Under the pieces are notes generated by a model. It did no database searches and was not told the DNA's origin. It worked only from the letters and a program-made list of their open reading frames with translations. Below, piece after piece: positions 35,589 through 43,531 of a stretch of 58,083 bases of DNA. The stretch comes from Fusobacterium sp. GTDB taxonomy: Bacteria > Fusobacteriota > Fusobacteriia > Fusobacteriales > Fusobacteriaceae. Made by a program: the position numbers and the translations under genes. The DNA is taken from positions 1-58,083 of the forward strand of contig NZ_JAWDXO010000017.1 in the NCBI RefSeq assembly GCF_032477075.1, in the 5' to 3' direction. Every line of letters starts with the position of its first letter. Within the stretch, counting starts at the first letter, position 1.

Positions 35589-35861
35589 ATGTATTCGCAA
35601 GGAGAAACTTTTTATCATGACATTGATGATGAAGAGTACGAATTACATGTAATTGAAAATGTTGTAATGGGGCATAAGGAGTATATAATTGCAGAGGATT
35701 TTGATGGGCAGATCCATGTATTTTTATATGATGAAGAGGATGAAGATATTTATTTAATTGAAGATAGTGATGCTATGGAGGTTATAGAATATTGGAGGGA
35801 AGAATATTTATCTGGTGATGATATAGGTGATTATGAAGAAGATGAATATTATGACAGATAA
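35589..35861 (+). CDS. Acidic DUF1292-like protein, probably truncated by an in-frame TAA
   Basis: A 90-residue, very acidic protein resembling DUF1292 (YrzB-like): YELHVIENVVMGHKEYIIAED then VFLYDEEDEDIYLIED. Function of the family is unknown. AGGAGGG lies before ATG 35589. The frame stops at TAA 35859-35861. In the same frame a further 20 codons continue in the same Asp/Glu/Tyr-rich style (DDYSEKFDNEDYYEDEEEYY) to a second TAA at 35922-35924, which overlaps the ATG of the next gene by one base. The natural product is thus probably 111 residues, cut by a nonsense change (for example TAT to TAA), a sequence error or, less likely, recoding. Confidence 0.75.
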   Translation: MYSQGETFYHDIDDEEYELHVIENVVMGHKEYIIAEDFDGQIHVFLYDEEDEDIYLIEDSDAMEVIEYWREEYLSGDDIGDYEEDEYYDR

Positions 35862-35923
35862 GATGATTATAGTGAAAAATTTGATAATGAAGATTACTAT
35901 GAAGATGAAGAGGAATATTATTA

Positions 35924-36292
35924 ATGAGTAAATTTATGATAAAAAGTATAGATAGTTATAATGAAAAATCATTTGAAATGGTTAATGGTTTAAAAAAAGA
36001 AGAAAAGGATAAAATTATCTATGAATATAAAAGTAAATTAGGTAATTGTAAAATATTTTTTCATAATGAAAAGATATTTATACATAGAGAAAATAATGGT
36101 ATAAAAAATGTTATAGAAGTTGATTTGAACAATAAGACTGAATTTTTGTATTGTGGTGAAGGATTTGAAAAAAACTTTCATATATTAGGAGAAAAAATAA
36201 CTTATAAAAAAAATATATTGGAATTTTCTTATAAAATATTAGATAATGGAGAAGAAGTCAATAATATTTCAATCACCATTAAAGAATATTGA
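35924..36292 (+). CDS. DUF1934/YwiB-like small beta-barrel protein
   Basis: A 122-residue protein that looks like the DUF1934 family (calycin-like barrel): DKIIYEYKSKLGNCKIFFHN near the start and LEFSYKILDNGEEVNNISITI at the end. Function is not known. ATG 35924 shares one base with the second stop of the preceding frame (TAATG), with AGAGGA 9 bases upstream, so the two genes were probably translationally coupled. A strong terminator follows 10 bases after the stop. Confidence 0.68.
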   Translation: MSKFMIKSIDSYNEKSFEMVNGLKKEEKDKIIYEYKSKLGNCKIFFHNEKIFIHRENNGIKNVIEVDLNNKTEFLYCGEGFEKNFHILGEKITYKKNILEFSYKILDNGEEVNNISITIKEY

Positions 36293-36302
36293 TAATCTTT
36301 TG

Positions 36303-36335
36303 AATAGAGCATATTTGGTTTATGCTCTATTTTCA
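36303..36335 (+). terminator. Terminator after the DUF1934-like gene
   Basis: An 11-bp perfect stem (36303-36313 with 36321-36331), 7-base loop and short T run. Confidence 0.85.
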
Positions 36336-36350
36336 TAAACAGGAGGTAAA

Positions 36351-37763
36351 ATGAAAGCAATAGGTTACTTATTAATTCTTCTTACTATGTACAGCTGTAC
36401 TGGACTTCCTCAAATAAAAGATCCAGGAAGCATATGGGGGAGAAATGAAGAACAACCATTAACACAGGAAACAATTATTTTAGCAGAGAATGATTCTTCT
36501 GGTATATTAGATGAAGTTTCAAGATCATTAAGAGAAGGAAAAAGTAAGGAATACTCAGAAAATTATTCTGGAAGTACTTTTGAAGTATATGCAGGAGATT
36601 ATCTTTTTATACCTTTAAAATCAGAAGATAATTTTAAACTGATGTCTTATCCAAGGAATATTTCTTATGAATTAGGAATAAAGGGGAAAAATCTAGTATT
36701 TAGAAGTATATATCAAGGAGAATTTACTTTAGATGTTTATTCTTTGGGAGGAATAACAAGAAGAATAAAAATTTCAAATAAATTGAAATATAGATTTACG
36801 GAACAGAATAATTATGATATAATTCTAAAAAATTATGCTAAGAATGATATAAAACAATTACAGGATAGTGTTGCTCTGCATAGAATGGCTTTTCCAGATA
36901 GTTTTAGAGATAAGGAAATATCTTTTATGTTAATGGAACTGGCAGGAAAAGATGGAAATGTTAAAGTTGTAAGAGAAGAAATTGAATTCTTGAAAAAATA
37001 TAAAACTTTAGATGAACAAGATAAACTGACAATACTTGACACGCTTGCAGGAATAGGAAGTGCAGGTTCTCAACTTGATTCAGTATTGCTGGAATATAAT
37101 TCAGGAAATACTATTCTTAATGCTGAATTAAGAAAATTAATACTTGCAAAATCTTCAGCTAACAGAGAGGAAATAGAGTTTTTAGAAAAATATTTCAGAG
37201 ATGAGCCTACAAGGGAAACAGCAGATTTTATAGGTAATTGGTATCTAAAAAATGGAGATATAAACAGAGGAACTCAGTATATAAATGGAACTATAGAAGG
37301 AATTGCTCCAGAATTATTGGAATCTATATTTGCAAAGACTGAAGAAGGAACAGTAGATCCAATGGCAGAACTTGAAAATAAAAATTATACTCAGTTTAGA
37401 TCATTTTTAAGTGATGGAGAAAATAGTTTCAATCAAGGAAGTTATGTAGAGGCATTAGTACATTTTGAAAAAGCTTTAAGTGTAAATAAAGACTATGCTG
37501 AAACTAAAGATATTTATTTTTATATGGGACAAAGCAATTTTCAGCTAGAAAATTACCAAAAAGCTATTGATAATTATAAAAAAGCCCTTAATATAGAAAA
37601 AAGCGATGACAAAAAGGCAGAAATATACTATAATATGGGAATAACTTATGATAAACTTGGAAATAAAGAAGAAAGCAGAAATTATTTTACTTTTGTAAGA
37701 CAGAAATTTCCAAAGTCATCATGGAGTACAAAAAGCAGTATATACCTGCTCAGATTAAATTAA
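36351..37763 (+). CDS. Outer-membrane-type lipoprotein with C-terminal TPR repeats
   Basis: A 470-residue protein with a short signal peptide and probable lipid-modified Cys16 (LLTMYSC, a relaxed lipobox). Residues 70-140 form a beta-rich domain; two clear TPRs lie at about 365-460 (FNQGSYVEALVHFEKALSVNK, YKKALNIEKSDDKKAEIYYNMGITYDKLGNKEES). This C-terminal arrangement resembles CpoB/YbgF and BamD-like envelope proteins that coordinate cell-wall and outer-membrane work, but no specific partner is adjacent. AGGAGG precedes ATG 36351, and lysS follows after 28 bases, so co-transcription is possible. Confidence 0.75.
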   Translation: MKAIGYLLILLTMYSCTGLPQIKDPGSIWGRNEEQPLTQETIILAENDSSGILDEVSRSLREGKSKEYSENYSGSTFEVYAGDYLFIPLKSEDNFKLMSYPRNISYELGIKGKNLVFRSIYQGEFTLDVYSLGGITRRIKISNKLKYRFTEQNNYDIILKNYAKNDIKQLQDSVALHRMAFPDSFRDKEISFMLMELAGKDGNVKVVREEIEFLKKYKTLDEQDKLTILDTLAGIGSAGSQLDSVLLEYNSGNTILNAELRKLILAKSSANREEIEFLEKYFRDEPTRETADFIGNWYLKNGDINRGTQYINGTIEGIAPELLESIFAKTEEGTVDPMAELENKNYTQFRSFLSDGENSFNQGSYVEALVHFEKALSVNKDYAETKDIYFYMGQSNFQLENYQKAIDNYKKALNIEKSDDKKAEIYYNMGITYDKLGNKEESRNYFTFVRQKFPKSSWSTKSSIYLLRLN

Positions 37764-37791
37764 AATCAAAAAATTTATAAGGAGAAGAACC

Positions 37792-39273
37792 ATGGAAAAA
37801 TATTTTGACAGAGTAGCTAAAGAAAATTTAGTTATGGAAAAATGGAAAAAAGTAGAAGAATTAAAAGAATTAGGAGTAAAGCCTTTTGGAAGTAAGTTTG
37901 ATAAAAAGTACATGGTGGAGGATATATTAACTCATACTCCTGAAGAAAATTTAAAATATAAAACAGCTGGAAGAATAATGGCTTATAGAGGAAAAGGGAA
38001 AACTTTATTTGTTCATATAGAAGATCGTACTGGAAGAATTCAGTTATACCTGAGAAAAGATGAATTAGGTGATAAAGTTTTTGAAATGGTAAATAAAATT
38101 GGGGTAGGAGATATTGTAGGAGTAGAAGGAGAATTATTTATAACTCATACAGGAGAACTGACTTTGAGAGTTACTTCTATCCAGTTATTATCTAAAAATA
38201 TCAGACCTTTACCAGAAAAATTTCATGGATTGACAGATGTTGAAACTAGATACAGGAAAAGATATGTAGATCTTATTATGAATAAAGAAGTAAGAGATAC
38301 ATTTATAAAAAGAACTCAAATTATAAAAGGAATTAGAACAATACTTGATAATAAAGGATTTTTAGAAGTTGAAACTCCATTGATGCATCCGATTTTAGGA
38401 GGAGCAGCAGCAAAACCATTTATTACTCATCACAATGCATTAAATGTTGATCTATATATGAGAATAGCTCCTGAGCTTTACTTAAAAAGATTGATAGTTG
38501 GAGGACTAGAAAGAGTATATGAACTGGGAAGAAACTTTAGAAATGAAGGAATGTCAACAAGACATAATCCTGAATTTACAATGATTGAATTATACCAAGC
38601 TTATGCTGATTTTAATGATATGATGGATTTAGCAGAAGAAATAATTACAACTCTTGCTAAACAGGTACTAGGAACTACTACTGTTGAGTATAATGGGAAA
38701 ACTCTAGTTTTAGAAAATTTCAAAAGAGTACATATGGTAGATTTAGTAAAAGAAGTTACTGGAGTAGACTTCTGGGATCAAAATATGACTTTTGAAGAAG
38801 CTAAAGCTCTTGCAAAACAACATCATGTAGAAGTTGCTGATCACATGAATAGTGTAGGACATGTTGTTAACCAATTCTTTGAAGAAAAATGTGAAGAAAA
38901 AATTATTCAGCCTACATTTGTATTTGGGCATCCAGTAGAAATTTCTCCATTGGCTAAGAGAAATGAAGAAGATCCTAGATTCACTGACAGATTCGAGCTG
39001 TTTATAGATGCAAGAGAATATGCAAATGCATTCTCTGAATTACAAGATCCAGCTGATCAAAGAGGAAGATTTGAAGATCAAGTGGAAGAAGCTGAAAGAG
39101 GAAATGATGAAGCTACTCCTGTAATAGATGATGATTTTGTAGAAGCGTTGGAATATGGATTACCACCTACAGGCGGAATGGGAATCGGTATTGACAGACT
39201 TATTATGCTTCTTACTCAGTCTGATTCTATCAGAGATGTACTTTTATTCCCTCAAATGAAACCAAGAGATTAA
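37792..39273 (+). CDS. lysS: Lysyl-tRNA synthetase (class II)
   Basis: A 493-residue class II synthetase. An N-terminal OB-fold anticodon domain (GRIMAYRGKGKTLFVHIEDRTGRIQLYL) is followed by motif 1 (FLEVETPLMHPILGGAAAKPF), motif 2 (YELGRNFRNEGMSTRHNPEFTMIELYQAYAD) and motif 3 (GLPPTGGMGIGIDRLIMLL). Full length and intact. AAGGAG lies before ATG 37792. It charges tRNA-Lys. The single LysRS here is the bacterial class II type, not the class I type. Confidence 0.97.
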   Translation: MEKYFDRVAKENLVMEKWKKVEELKELGVKPFGSKFDKKYMVEDILTHTPEENLKYKTAGRIMAYRGKGKTLFVHIEDRTGRIQLYLRKDELGDKVFEMVNKIGVGDIVGVEGELFITHTGELTLRVTSIQLLSKNIRPLPEKFHGLTDVETRYRKRYVDLIMNKEVRDTFIKRTQIIKGIRTILDNKGFLEVETPLMHPILGGAAAKPFITHHNALNVDLYMRIAPELYLKRLIVGGLERVYELGRNFRNEGMSTRHNPEFTMIELYQAYADFNDMMDLAEEIITTLAKQVLGTTTVEYNGKTLVLENFKRVHMVDLVKEVTGVDFWDQNMTFEEAKALAKQHHVEVADHMNSVGHVVNQFFEEKCEEKIIQPTFVFGHPVEISPLAKRNEEDPRFTDRFELFIDAREYANAFSELQDPADQRGRFEDQVEEAERGNDEATPVIDDDFVEALEYGLPPTGGMGIGIDRLIMLLTQSDSIRDVLLFPQMKPRD

Positions 39274-39300
39274 TTATAATTTTATCTAAAAATATTAAAG

Positions 39301-39347
39301 TACACCTTAGGAGTAGGCTTGGCTTATTCTATGAGGTGTATTTTTTT
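39301..39347 (+). terminator. Terminator after lysS
   Basis: TACACCTTA (39301-39309) pairs with TGAGGTGTA (39332-39340) with one mismatch; a run of seven T follows. Confidence 0.75.
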
Positions 39348-39388
39348 AGTATTAAAGATTTATAAAAAGAAAAAATTATTTTTTTATT

Positions 39389-39417
39389 TTGCAACTAAGA
39401 ACAAAATGTGCTAAAAT
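39389..39417 (+). promoter_or_regulatory. Promoter of lrgA-lrgB
   Basis: TTGCAA at 39389-39394 and TAAAAT at 39412-39417 with a 17-bp spacer and a TG extension before the -10 box. Confidence 0.6.
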
Positions 39418-39445
39418 ATTTTTTTAGAATGTAGGAGGGAAGAAA

Positions 39446-39811
39446 ATGATACAAGAATTTTTAATTATTTTTATAATTAATTATATTGGGATTATTCTTA
39501 CAGAAGTTTTTAATTTGCCAATTCCAGGAACAATCAATGGAATGCTTTTGCTTTTTGCACTGCTTTATTTTAAAGTGTTAAAACTGGAAAAGATAGAAAG
39601 AGCAGGAGATTTTTTGCTGCTGAACATGACAATATTTTTTATGCCTCCTTCTGTAAAATTGATTGAATCATTATATTTATTAAAGACAGGATTGTTAAAA
39701 ATAATATTTTTACTTGTCTTTACAACTTTATTAACAATGGTAGTAACAGGGATAACTGTTCAGTATCTCATAGAGAGAAAGGAGAGAAAATATGGTAGAA
39801 ATATTGACTAG
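39446..39811 (+). CDS. lrgA: LrgA/CidA-family holin-like protein
   Basis: A 121-residue protein with four hydrophobic segments. The family core is visible: LPIPGTINGMLLLFALLYFK and the charged GDFLLLNMTIFFMPPSVKLIE segment. Members are holin-like or act in transport of small organic acids such as pyruvate, and affect murein hydrolysis and lysis. GGAGGG precedes ATG 39446. It overlaps the lrgB start by 20 bases, a standard arrangement. LrgA and CidA cannot be told apart here. Confidence 0.85.
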   Translation: MIQEFLIIFIINYIGIILTEVFNLPIPGTINGMLLLFALLYFKVLKLEKIERAGDFLLLNMTIFFMPPSVKLIESLYLLKTGLLKIIFLLVFTTLLTMVVTGITVQYLIERKERKYGRNID

Positions 39812-40484
39812 TACACCATTTTTTGGAGTGATAATAAGTTTGGTAGCTTTTGAAATAGGAAAGATGGTATTTAAGAAAACAAAGATGGCATTGTTTAATC
39901 CTCTTCTCATAGGAACTATTATAGTTATACTTTTTCTTAATTTTTTCAAGATACCTGTTAATAATTATATGCAGGGTGGAAATTTTATAGTTTTCTTTTT
40001 AGCACCTGCTACTGTTGTATTAGCTATTCCGCTTTTCAGGCAGATAGATCTTTTAAAAAAGAATTTTGTTCCAATAATGGGTGGAGGCATAGTAGGTTCA
40101 ATTGTTGCTATTGTTTCTGTAGTAGTACTGGGAAAGTTAATGGGAATAGATCAGCAGCTTTTACTGTCATTTATGCCTAAATCTATTACGACACCTATAG
40201 GAATAGAGCTTTCTACTTTGCTTGGAGGAATTCCTTCAATAACAGTTTTTGCAATAGTAATAACAGGAATAACTGGAAATGTCTCTGCTCCCTATATACT
40301 TTCAATATTTAGAATAAAGCATCCTGTAGCAAAAGGTATAGGAATTGGTATATCAAGTCATGCTGTGGGAACAAGCAGAGCTATAGAAATGGGAGAAATA
40401 GAAGGGGCTATGAGTGCTCTGTCAATAGTTATAGCAGGAATACTTACAATAGTTATAGCACCTCTCATAAGAATATTTGTTTGA
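39792..40484 (+). CDS. lrgB: LrgB/CidB-family membrane protein
   Basis: A 230-residue membrane protein with about 6-7 helices. LrgB features: FNPLLIGTIIVILFL, LAPATVVLAIPLFRQIDLLKKN, the loop LSFMPKSITTPIGIELSTLLGGIPS and the C-terminal KGIGIGISSHAVGTSRAIEMGE. It works with LrgA in a membrane complex linked to murein hydrolase control and to pyruvate or lactate handling. AAAGGAGAG lies before ATG 39792 within lrgA. No LytSR-type regulators are nearby. Confidence 0.9.
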   Translation: MVEILTSTPFFGVIISLVAFEIGKMVFKKTKMALFNPLLIGTIIVILFLNFFKIPVNNYMQGGNFIVFFLAPATVVLAIPLFRQIDLLKKNFVPIMGGGIVGSIVAIVSVVVLGKLMGIDQQLLLSFMPKSITTPIGIELSTLLGGIPSITVFAIVITGITGNVSAPYILSIFRIKHPVAKGIGIGISSHAVGTSRAIEMGEIEGAMSALSIVIAGILTIVIAPLIRIFV

Positions 40485-40495
40485 GAATAATGTAT

Positions 40496-40557
40496 AAAGA
40501 TGATTAAATATGTTAAGGGTATTAGAGCTTAAATAACATTGAAAATCATCTTTTTTA
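40496..40557 (+). terminator. Probable terminator after lrgB
   Basis: AAAGATGATT (40496-40505) pairs with AATCATCTTT (from 40544), with a long interior loop and T6. The loop is large, so efficiency is uncertain. Confidence 0.5.
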
Positions 40558-40566
40558 TTTTTACTC

Positions 40567-40597
40567 TTGACTTAGAGTATACTCTAATGTATATACT
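40567..40597 (+). promoter_or_regulatory. MerR-type promoter with palindromic operator
   Basis: TTGACT at 40567-40572 and TATACT at 40592-40597 are 19 bp apart, the over-long spacer characteristic of MerR-controlled promoters. The spacer holds the perfect palindrome TTAGAGTATACTCTAA at 40572-40587. The transcript begins just before the MerR gene, so regulation is autogenous and extends to the dehydrogenase. Confidence 0.88.
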
Positions 40598-40625
40598 AGA
40601 TATAAGGAAAGAAGGTGAAATTTTT

Positions 40626-41039
40626 ATGAATCTCAGTATAAAAAAAGTAGCAGAAAAAACTGGGCTTTCAGAATATACTTTAAGATATTATGAAAAGGAA
40701 GAGCTTCTTACATCTATTAAAAGAGATGAAGCTGGAAGAAGAGTATATGATGATGAAGATATGGAAACTATAAATACCATCACTTGTCTGAAAAATACAG
40801 GAATGCCAATTAAAGAAATAAGGAAATTTATTAAATGTACAATAAAAGGGGATTCTACTCTCAAAGAAAGAAGAAAAATGGTATTGAAGCAGAAAAAGAT
40901 GGTAGAAGAAAAAATAGAGGAATTAAAAAAAGAATTGAATAAAATCAATAAGAAATTAGATTATTATGAAGCTGCTTGTAAAGCAGGGAGTTCTAAAAAT
41001 GTAAAGAAAAAGTTTTATCCAGAAAACTGCAACATATAA
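40626..41039 (+). CDS. MerR-family transcriptional regulator (NmlR/AdhR-like)
   Basis: A 137-residue regulator starting MNLSIKKVAEKTGLSEYTLRYYEKEELL, the MerR winged helix, followed by RRVYDDEDMETINTITCLKNTGMPIKEI and a dimerisation coiled coil (about residues 80-118). ATG 40626 is chosen because GAAGGTG lies upstream and because the promoter elements would fall inside the longer 40539 frame. A Cys in the first recognition part (ITCLKNTGMPI) and others (KCTIKG, ACKAG) could sense electrophiles. Relatives control alcohol or aldehyde dehydrogenases in response to reactive carbonyls, consistent with the next gene. Confidence 0.9.
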   Translation: MNLSIKKVAEKTGLSEYTLRYYEKEELLTSIKRDEAGRRVYDDEDMETINTITCLKNTGMPIKEIRKFIKCTIKGDSTLKERRKMVLKQKKMVEEKIEELKKELNKINKKLDYYEAACKAGSSKNVKKKFYPENCNI

Positions 41040-41071
41040 TAATATTTTTCAATTAAGGAGGAAGATACATA

Positions 41072-42235
41072 ATGGAGAATTTTACTTTTTACAATCCAGC
41101 AAAAATTATTTTCGGAAAAGGAACTGAAAATCAAGTAGGAAAAGAAATGAAAAAATTAGGCAGCCGGATACTTTTAGTATATGGTGGAGGAACTATTAAG
41201 AGGATAGGATTATATGATACTGTTGTAAAGGCCTTAAATGTCGAAAATATCTCTTTTGTAGAATTAGGTGGAGTACAACCTAATCCAAGGCTACAATTGG
41301 TACAAGAGGGAATTAGGTTATGCAGAGAACATAATTTAGAAGCAATACTGGCTGTAGGTGGAGGCAGCACCATTGATACTGCAAAAGGGATAGCAGCAGG
41401 GGTAAATTATGATGGAGATGTATGGGATTTTTATGAAAGAAAGGCTGGACCTGATGAAGCTCTTCCGATAGGAGTAGTGTTAACTATACCAGCAGCAGGA
41501 AGTGAATCAAGTATGGGAAGTGTTATTACAAAAGAAGAAGGACTTTTGAAACGTTCATGTGGAAATGTTTCAATGATTCCAAAGTTTGCAATAATGAATC
41601 CAGAATTTACATTTTCTCTTCCAAGCTATCAAACTGCCTGTGGAGCTTCAGATATATTGGCTCATCTCATGGAACGTTATTTTACTCAAGTAGAGCATGT
41701 AGATTTTACAGATAGATTGATAGAAGCAACTATGAAAACAGTTATAGATTATGCACCTCTTGCTATTAAAGAACCAGAAAATTATGATGTACGTGCTGAA
41801 ATAATGTGGGCTGGAACAATAGCTCATAATAGTCTTTTGAATACAGGACGTCTTGGAGATTGGGGTTCTCATCAAATAGAACATGAAATCAGTGCTATAT
41901 ATGATATAGCCCATGGTGCAGGACTTTCTATTGTATTTCCTGCGTGGATGAAGTATGTTTGCCATGAAAATATGGATAGATTTGTGCAGTTTGCAGTTCG
42001 TGTATTTGGAGTGAGTATAACACTTACAGATAAAGAACTTGTAGTAAAACAAGGTATTCAAAAACTTGAAGAATTTTATTATAGCTTAGGACTTCCTGTA
42101 TACTTAAAGGAAGTGGATATTTCAGATGAAAGATTAAAAGAAATGGCAGAAAAATGCTGTAAAAAAGGACCACAAGGAAACTTTAAAAAATTATATGAAA
42201 ATGATGTATTTGAAATATTAAAACTAGCAAGGTAA
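41072..42235 (+). CDS. Iron-containing alcohol dehydrogenase, YqhD/butanol dehydrogenase type
   Basis: A 387-residue group III alcohol dehydrogenase. The nucleotide-binding block AILAVGGGSTIDTAKGIAAG and the metal-binding His residues in SHQIEHEISAIYDIAHGAGLSIVFPAW are present. Similarity is closest to BdhA/YqhD-type NADPH-dependent aldehyde reductases, which use iron, zinc or nickel. Position directly behind a MerR regulator under a shared promoter suggests detoxification of aldehydes or fermentative alcohol production. GGAGG precedes ATG 41072; a terminator follows 26 bases after the stop. Confidence 0.92.
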   Translation: MENFTFYNPAKIIFGKGTENQVGKEMKKLGSRILLVYGGGTIKRIGLYDTVVKALNVENISFVELGGVQPNPRLQLVQEGIRLCREHNLEAILAVGGGSTIDTAKGIAAGVNYDGDVWDFYERKAGPDEALPIGVVLTIPAAGSESSMGSVITKEEGLLKRSCGNVSMIPKFAIMNPEFTFSLPSYQTACGASDILAHLMERYFTQVEHVDFTDRLIEATMKTVIDYAPLAIKEPENYDVRAEIMWAGTIAHNSLLNTGRLGDWGSHQIEHEISAIYDIAHGAGLSIVFPAWMKYVCHENMDRFVQFAVRVFGVSITLTDKELVVKQGIQKLEEFYYSLGLPVYLKEVDISDERLKEMAEKCCKKGPQGNFKKLYENDVFEILKLAR

Positions 42236-42259
42236 AATTATATTGATAATATATTTACA

Positions 42260-42377
42260 TAAAAAAATCCCCTCAATGAATGAGGGGCTTTTTTTATAAC
42301 ACGGGGGAGTGTTAAAAAAACAAAGACTAAAAATAGACTCTGGGGGTTACAGAAATCTAATTTACTATGTCAGTCTC
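42260..42377 (-). ncRNA. Candidate C-rich small regulatory RNA
   Basis: This gene is predicted from signals only. On the minus strand a well-formed promoter (TTGACT, 17 bp, TATACT) at 42412-42384 points at a gene-free stretch that ends at the terminator 42262-42296, giving a transcript of about 118 bases. Two CCCCC tracts stand out: one in the segment near 42345 enclosed by AGACT/AGTCT, the other in the six-base loop TCCCCC of a TAACAC/GTGTTA hairpin (42297-42314). C-rich loops of small RNAs commonly pair with Shine-Dalgarno sequences. The transcript does not overlap the dehydrogenase coding region but shares its terminator. No homologue is recognised from memory. Confidence 0.6.
42262..42296. 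terminator. Bidirectional terminator shared by the alcohol dehydrogenase and a minus-strand small RNA
   Basis: CCCCTCA (42269-42275) pairs with TGAGGGG (42281-42287), with A7 on the left and T-rich sequence on the right, so it can work in both directions. Confidence 0.88.
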
Positions 42378-42383
42378 GATTTA

Positions 42384-42412
42384 AGTATACCTCATCTACT
42401 ATTTTAAGTCAA
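42384..42412 (-). promoter_or_regulatory. Minus-strand promoter of the candidate small RNA
   Basis: Read on the minus strand: TTGACT (42412-42407), a 17-bp spacer and TATACT (42389-42384). It lies beyond the 3' end of the DJ-1/PfpI gene and faces no coding region. Confidence 0.65.
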
Positions 42413-42463
42413 TATTAAAATTTTTTACAATTAAATATGAAAATAGCTAAAATTGAATAACTT

Positions 42464-43009
42464 TTATAATTCCATACCAGTTTTTATTTTATTAATAGTA
42501 TCTAGTTCCAGTAAAGTTTCAGCTAATTCAAAAGCGAAAGCCAAAGATTGACCGGCACCCATACCAGTTATAAGTTTATCATCTCTGACAATATTTTTTT
42601 CTTCATATTGATGGTTTTTCATAAGTTCTTTTAAAGAAGTATGGCATGTTACCCTTTTTCCAAGAGCAATATTATGATTTCCTAAAATTGAAGGAGCTCC
42701 ACATATAGCACCTACAAATTTTTTATTATCTATATAAAATTTGATAAGTTCTACTACTTCATTGGAATTTCCAAGATTGATATATCCAGGATTTCCCCCT
42801 GGGAGCACAAGCATATCTCCATCTTTTAAATCAGTTTCTTTTAGAGTAGTATCAGCTTTGACTAATACTTCTTGACCTGACATAACATTTTTTTCAGAAG
42901 TAATAGAAACAGTTTTAACATCTACTCCCCCTCTTCGCAAAACATCAACAGGAGTTAAAGCTTCAATGAGTTCAAAACCATCTGCTAATAGAATATAAAC
43001 TTTTTTCAT
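42464..43009 (-). CDS. DJ-1/PfpI-family protein
   Basis: A 181-residue protein of the DJ-1/ThiJ/PfpI superfamily. The N-terminus KVYILLADGFELIEALTPVDVLRRGG carries the conserved Glu, VLPGGNPG follows, and the nucleophile elbow is GAICGAPSIL with Cys103. The size and order match DJ-1/YajL-type proteins proposed to protect against glyoxals or oxidative damage, though activity is debated; PfpI-type peptidases are less likely. It follows the 86-residue gene after 25 bases on the same strand. Confidence 0.9.
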   Translation of the reverse strand: MKKVYILLADGFELIEALTPVDVLRRGGVDVKTVSITSEKNVMSGQEVLVKADTTLKETDLKDGDMLVLPGGNPGYINLGNSNEVVELIKFYIDNKKFVGAICGAPSILGNHNIALGKRVTCHTSLKELMKNHQYEEKNIVRDDKLITGMGAGQSLAFAFELAETLLELDTINKIKTGMEL

Positions 43010-43034
43010 AATGGAACCTCCTTGATATATTTAA

Positions 43035-43295
43035 TTATAAATTTTCTACAGTTAATTTTCCCTGAGTGATCAATGAACGAACAAATTGATGAGCATCCAC
43101 TACTGCATTACAATATATAGATTTAGTCTCTCCTTCAAAGAAAGCATTGAGAAGAATTTGCTGCTGTTCAGCAATATTTCTATCTAGTTCTTCAATAGTA
43201 AAATCTCCTCTTTTATATTCTTCAATGAGAGCTTCATATACAGTGTCAAAAGTAGAGTCATACAGCTGCTCTTCCCAGTTTTCAATTATAGACAT
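43035..43295 (-). CDS. Small conserved hypothetical protein
   Basis: An 86-residue, acidic, helical protein (MSIIENWEEQLYDSTFDTVYEALIEE style sequence, with DRNIAEQQQILLNAFFEGE). I do not recognise a family. ATG 43295 follows GAGGTG by 9 bases; the longer frame would start at a GTG lying inside that ribosome-binding site. A promoter lies about 50 bases upstream, and the DJ-1/PfpI gene follows after 25 bases, so the pair forms an operon. Confidence 0.7.
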   Translation of the reverse strand: MSIIENWEEQLYDSTFDTVYEALIEEYKRGDFTIEELDRNIAEQQQILLNAFFEGETKSIYCNAVVDAHQFVRSLITQGKLTVENL

Positions 43296-43345
43296 AATTT
43301 TTTTCACCTCTTTTATATATTAAATTTGTATAAGATAACAAAATT

Positions 43346-43374
43346 ATCTTAACATTTCTTACTGAAAATGTCAA
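43346..43374 (-). promoter_or_regulatory. Promoter of the hypothetical/DJ-1 pair
   Basis: Minus strand: TTGACA (43374-43369), 17-bp spacer, TAAGAT (43351-43346), about 50 bases before the ATG. Confidence 0.6.
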
Positions 43375-43498
43375 TTTTTATGCAATGGAGAACTCATTGA
43401 TAAAAAATATGTTTAAGTTTTTAAATCATTAATATTCTAGATGAAATAATATATTTATGAAATAAATTCTTATGTTTATATTATACCATTAAAATAAA

Positions 43499-43524
43499 AA
43501 AACGATTACAAAAATAATCGTTTT
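43499..43524. terminator. Terminator downstream of the split lysO genes
   Basis: A 10-bp perfect stem AAAACGATTA/TAATCGTTTT (43499-43508 with 43515-43524), A/T-rich on both sides. It ends the minus-strand galM-lysO unit. Confidence 0.85.
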
Positions 43525-43531
43525 AAAAATT

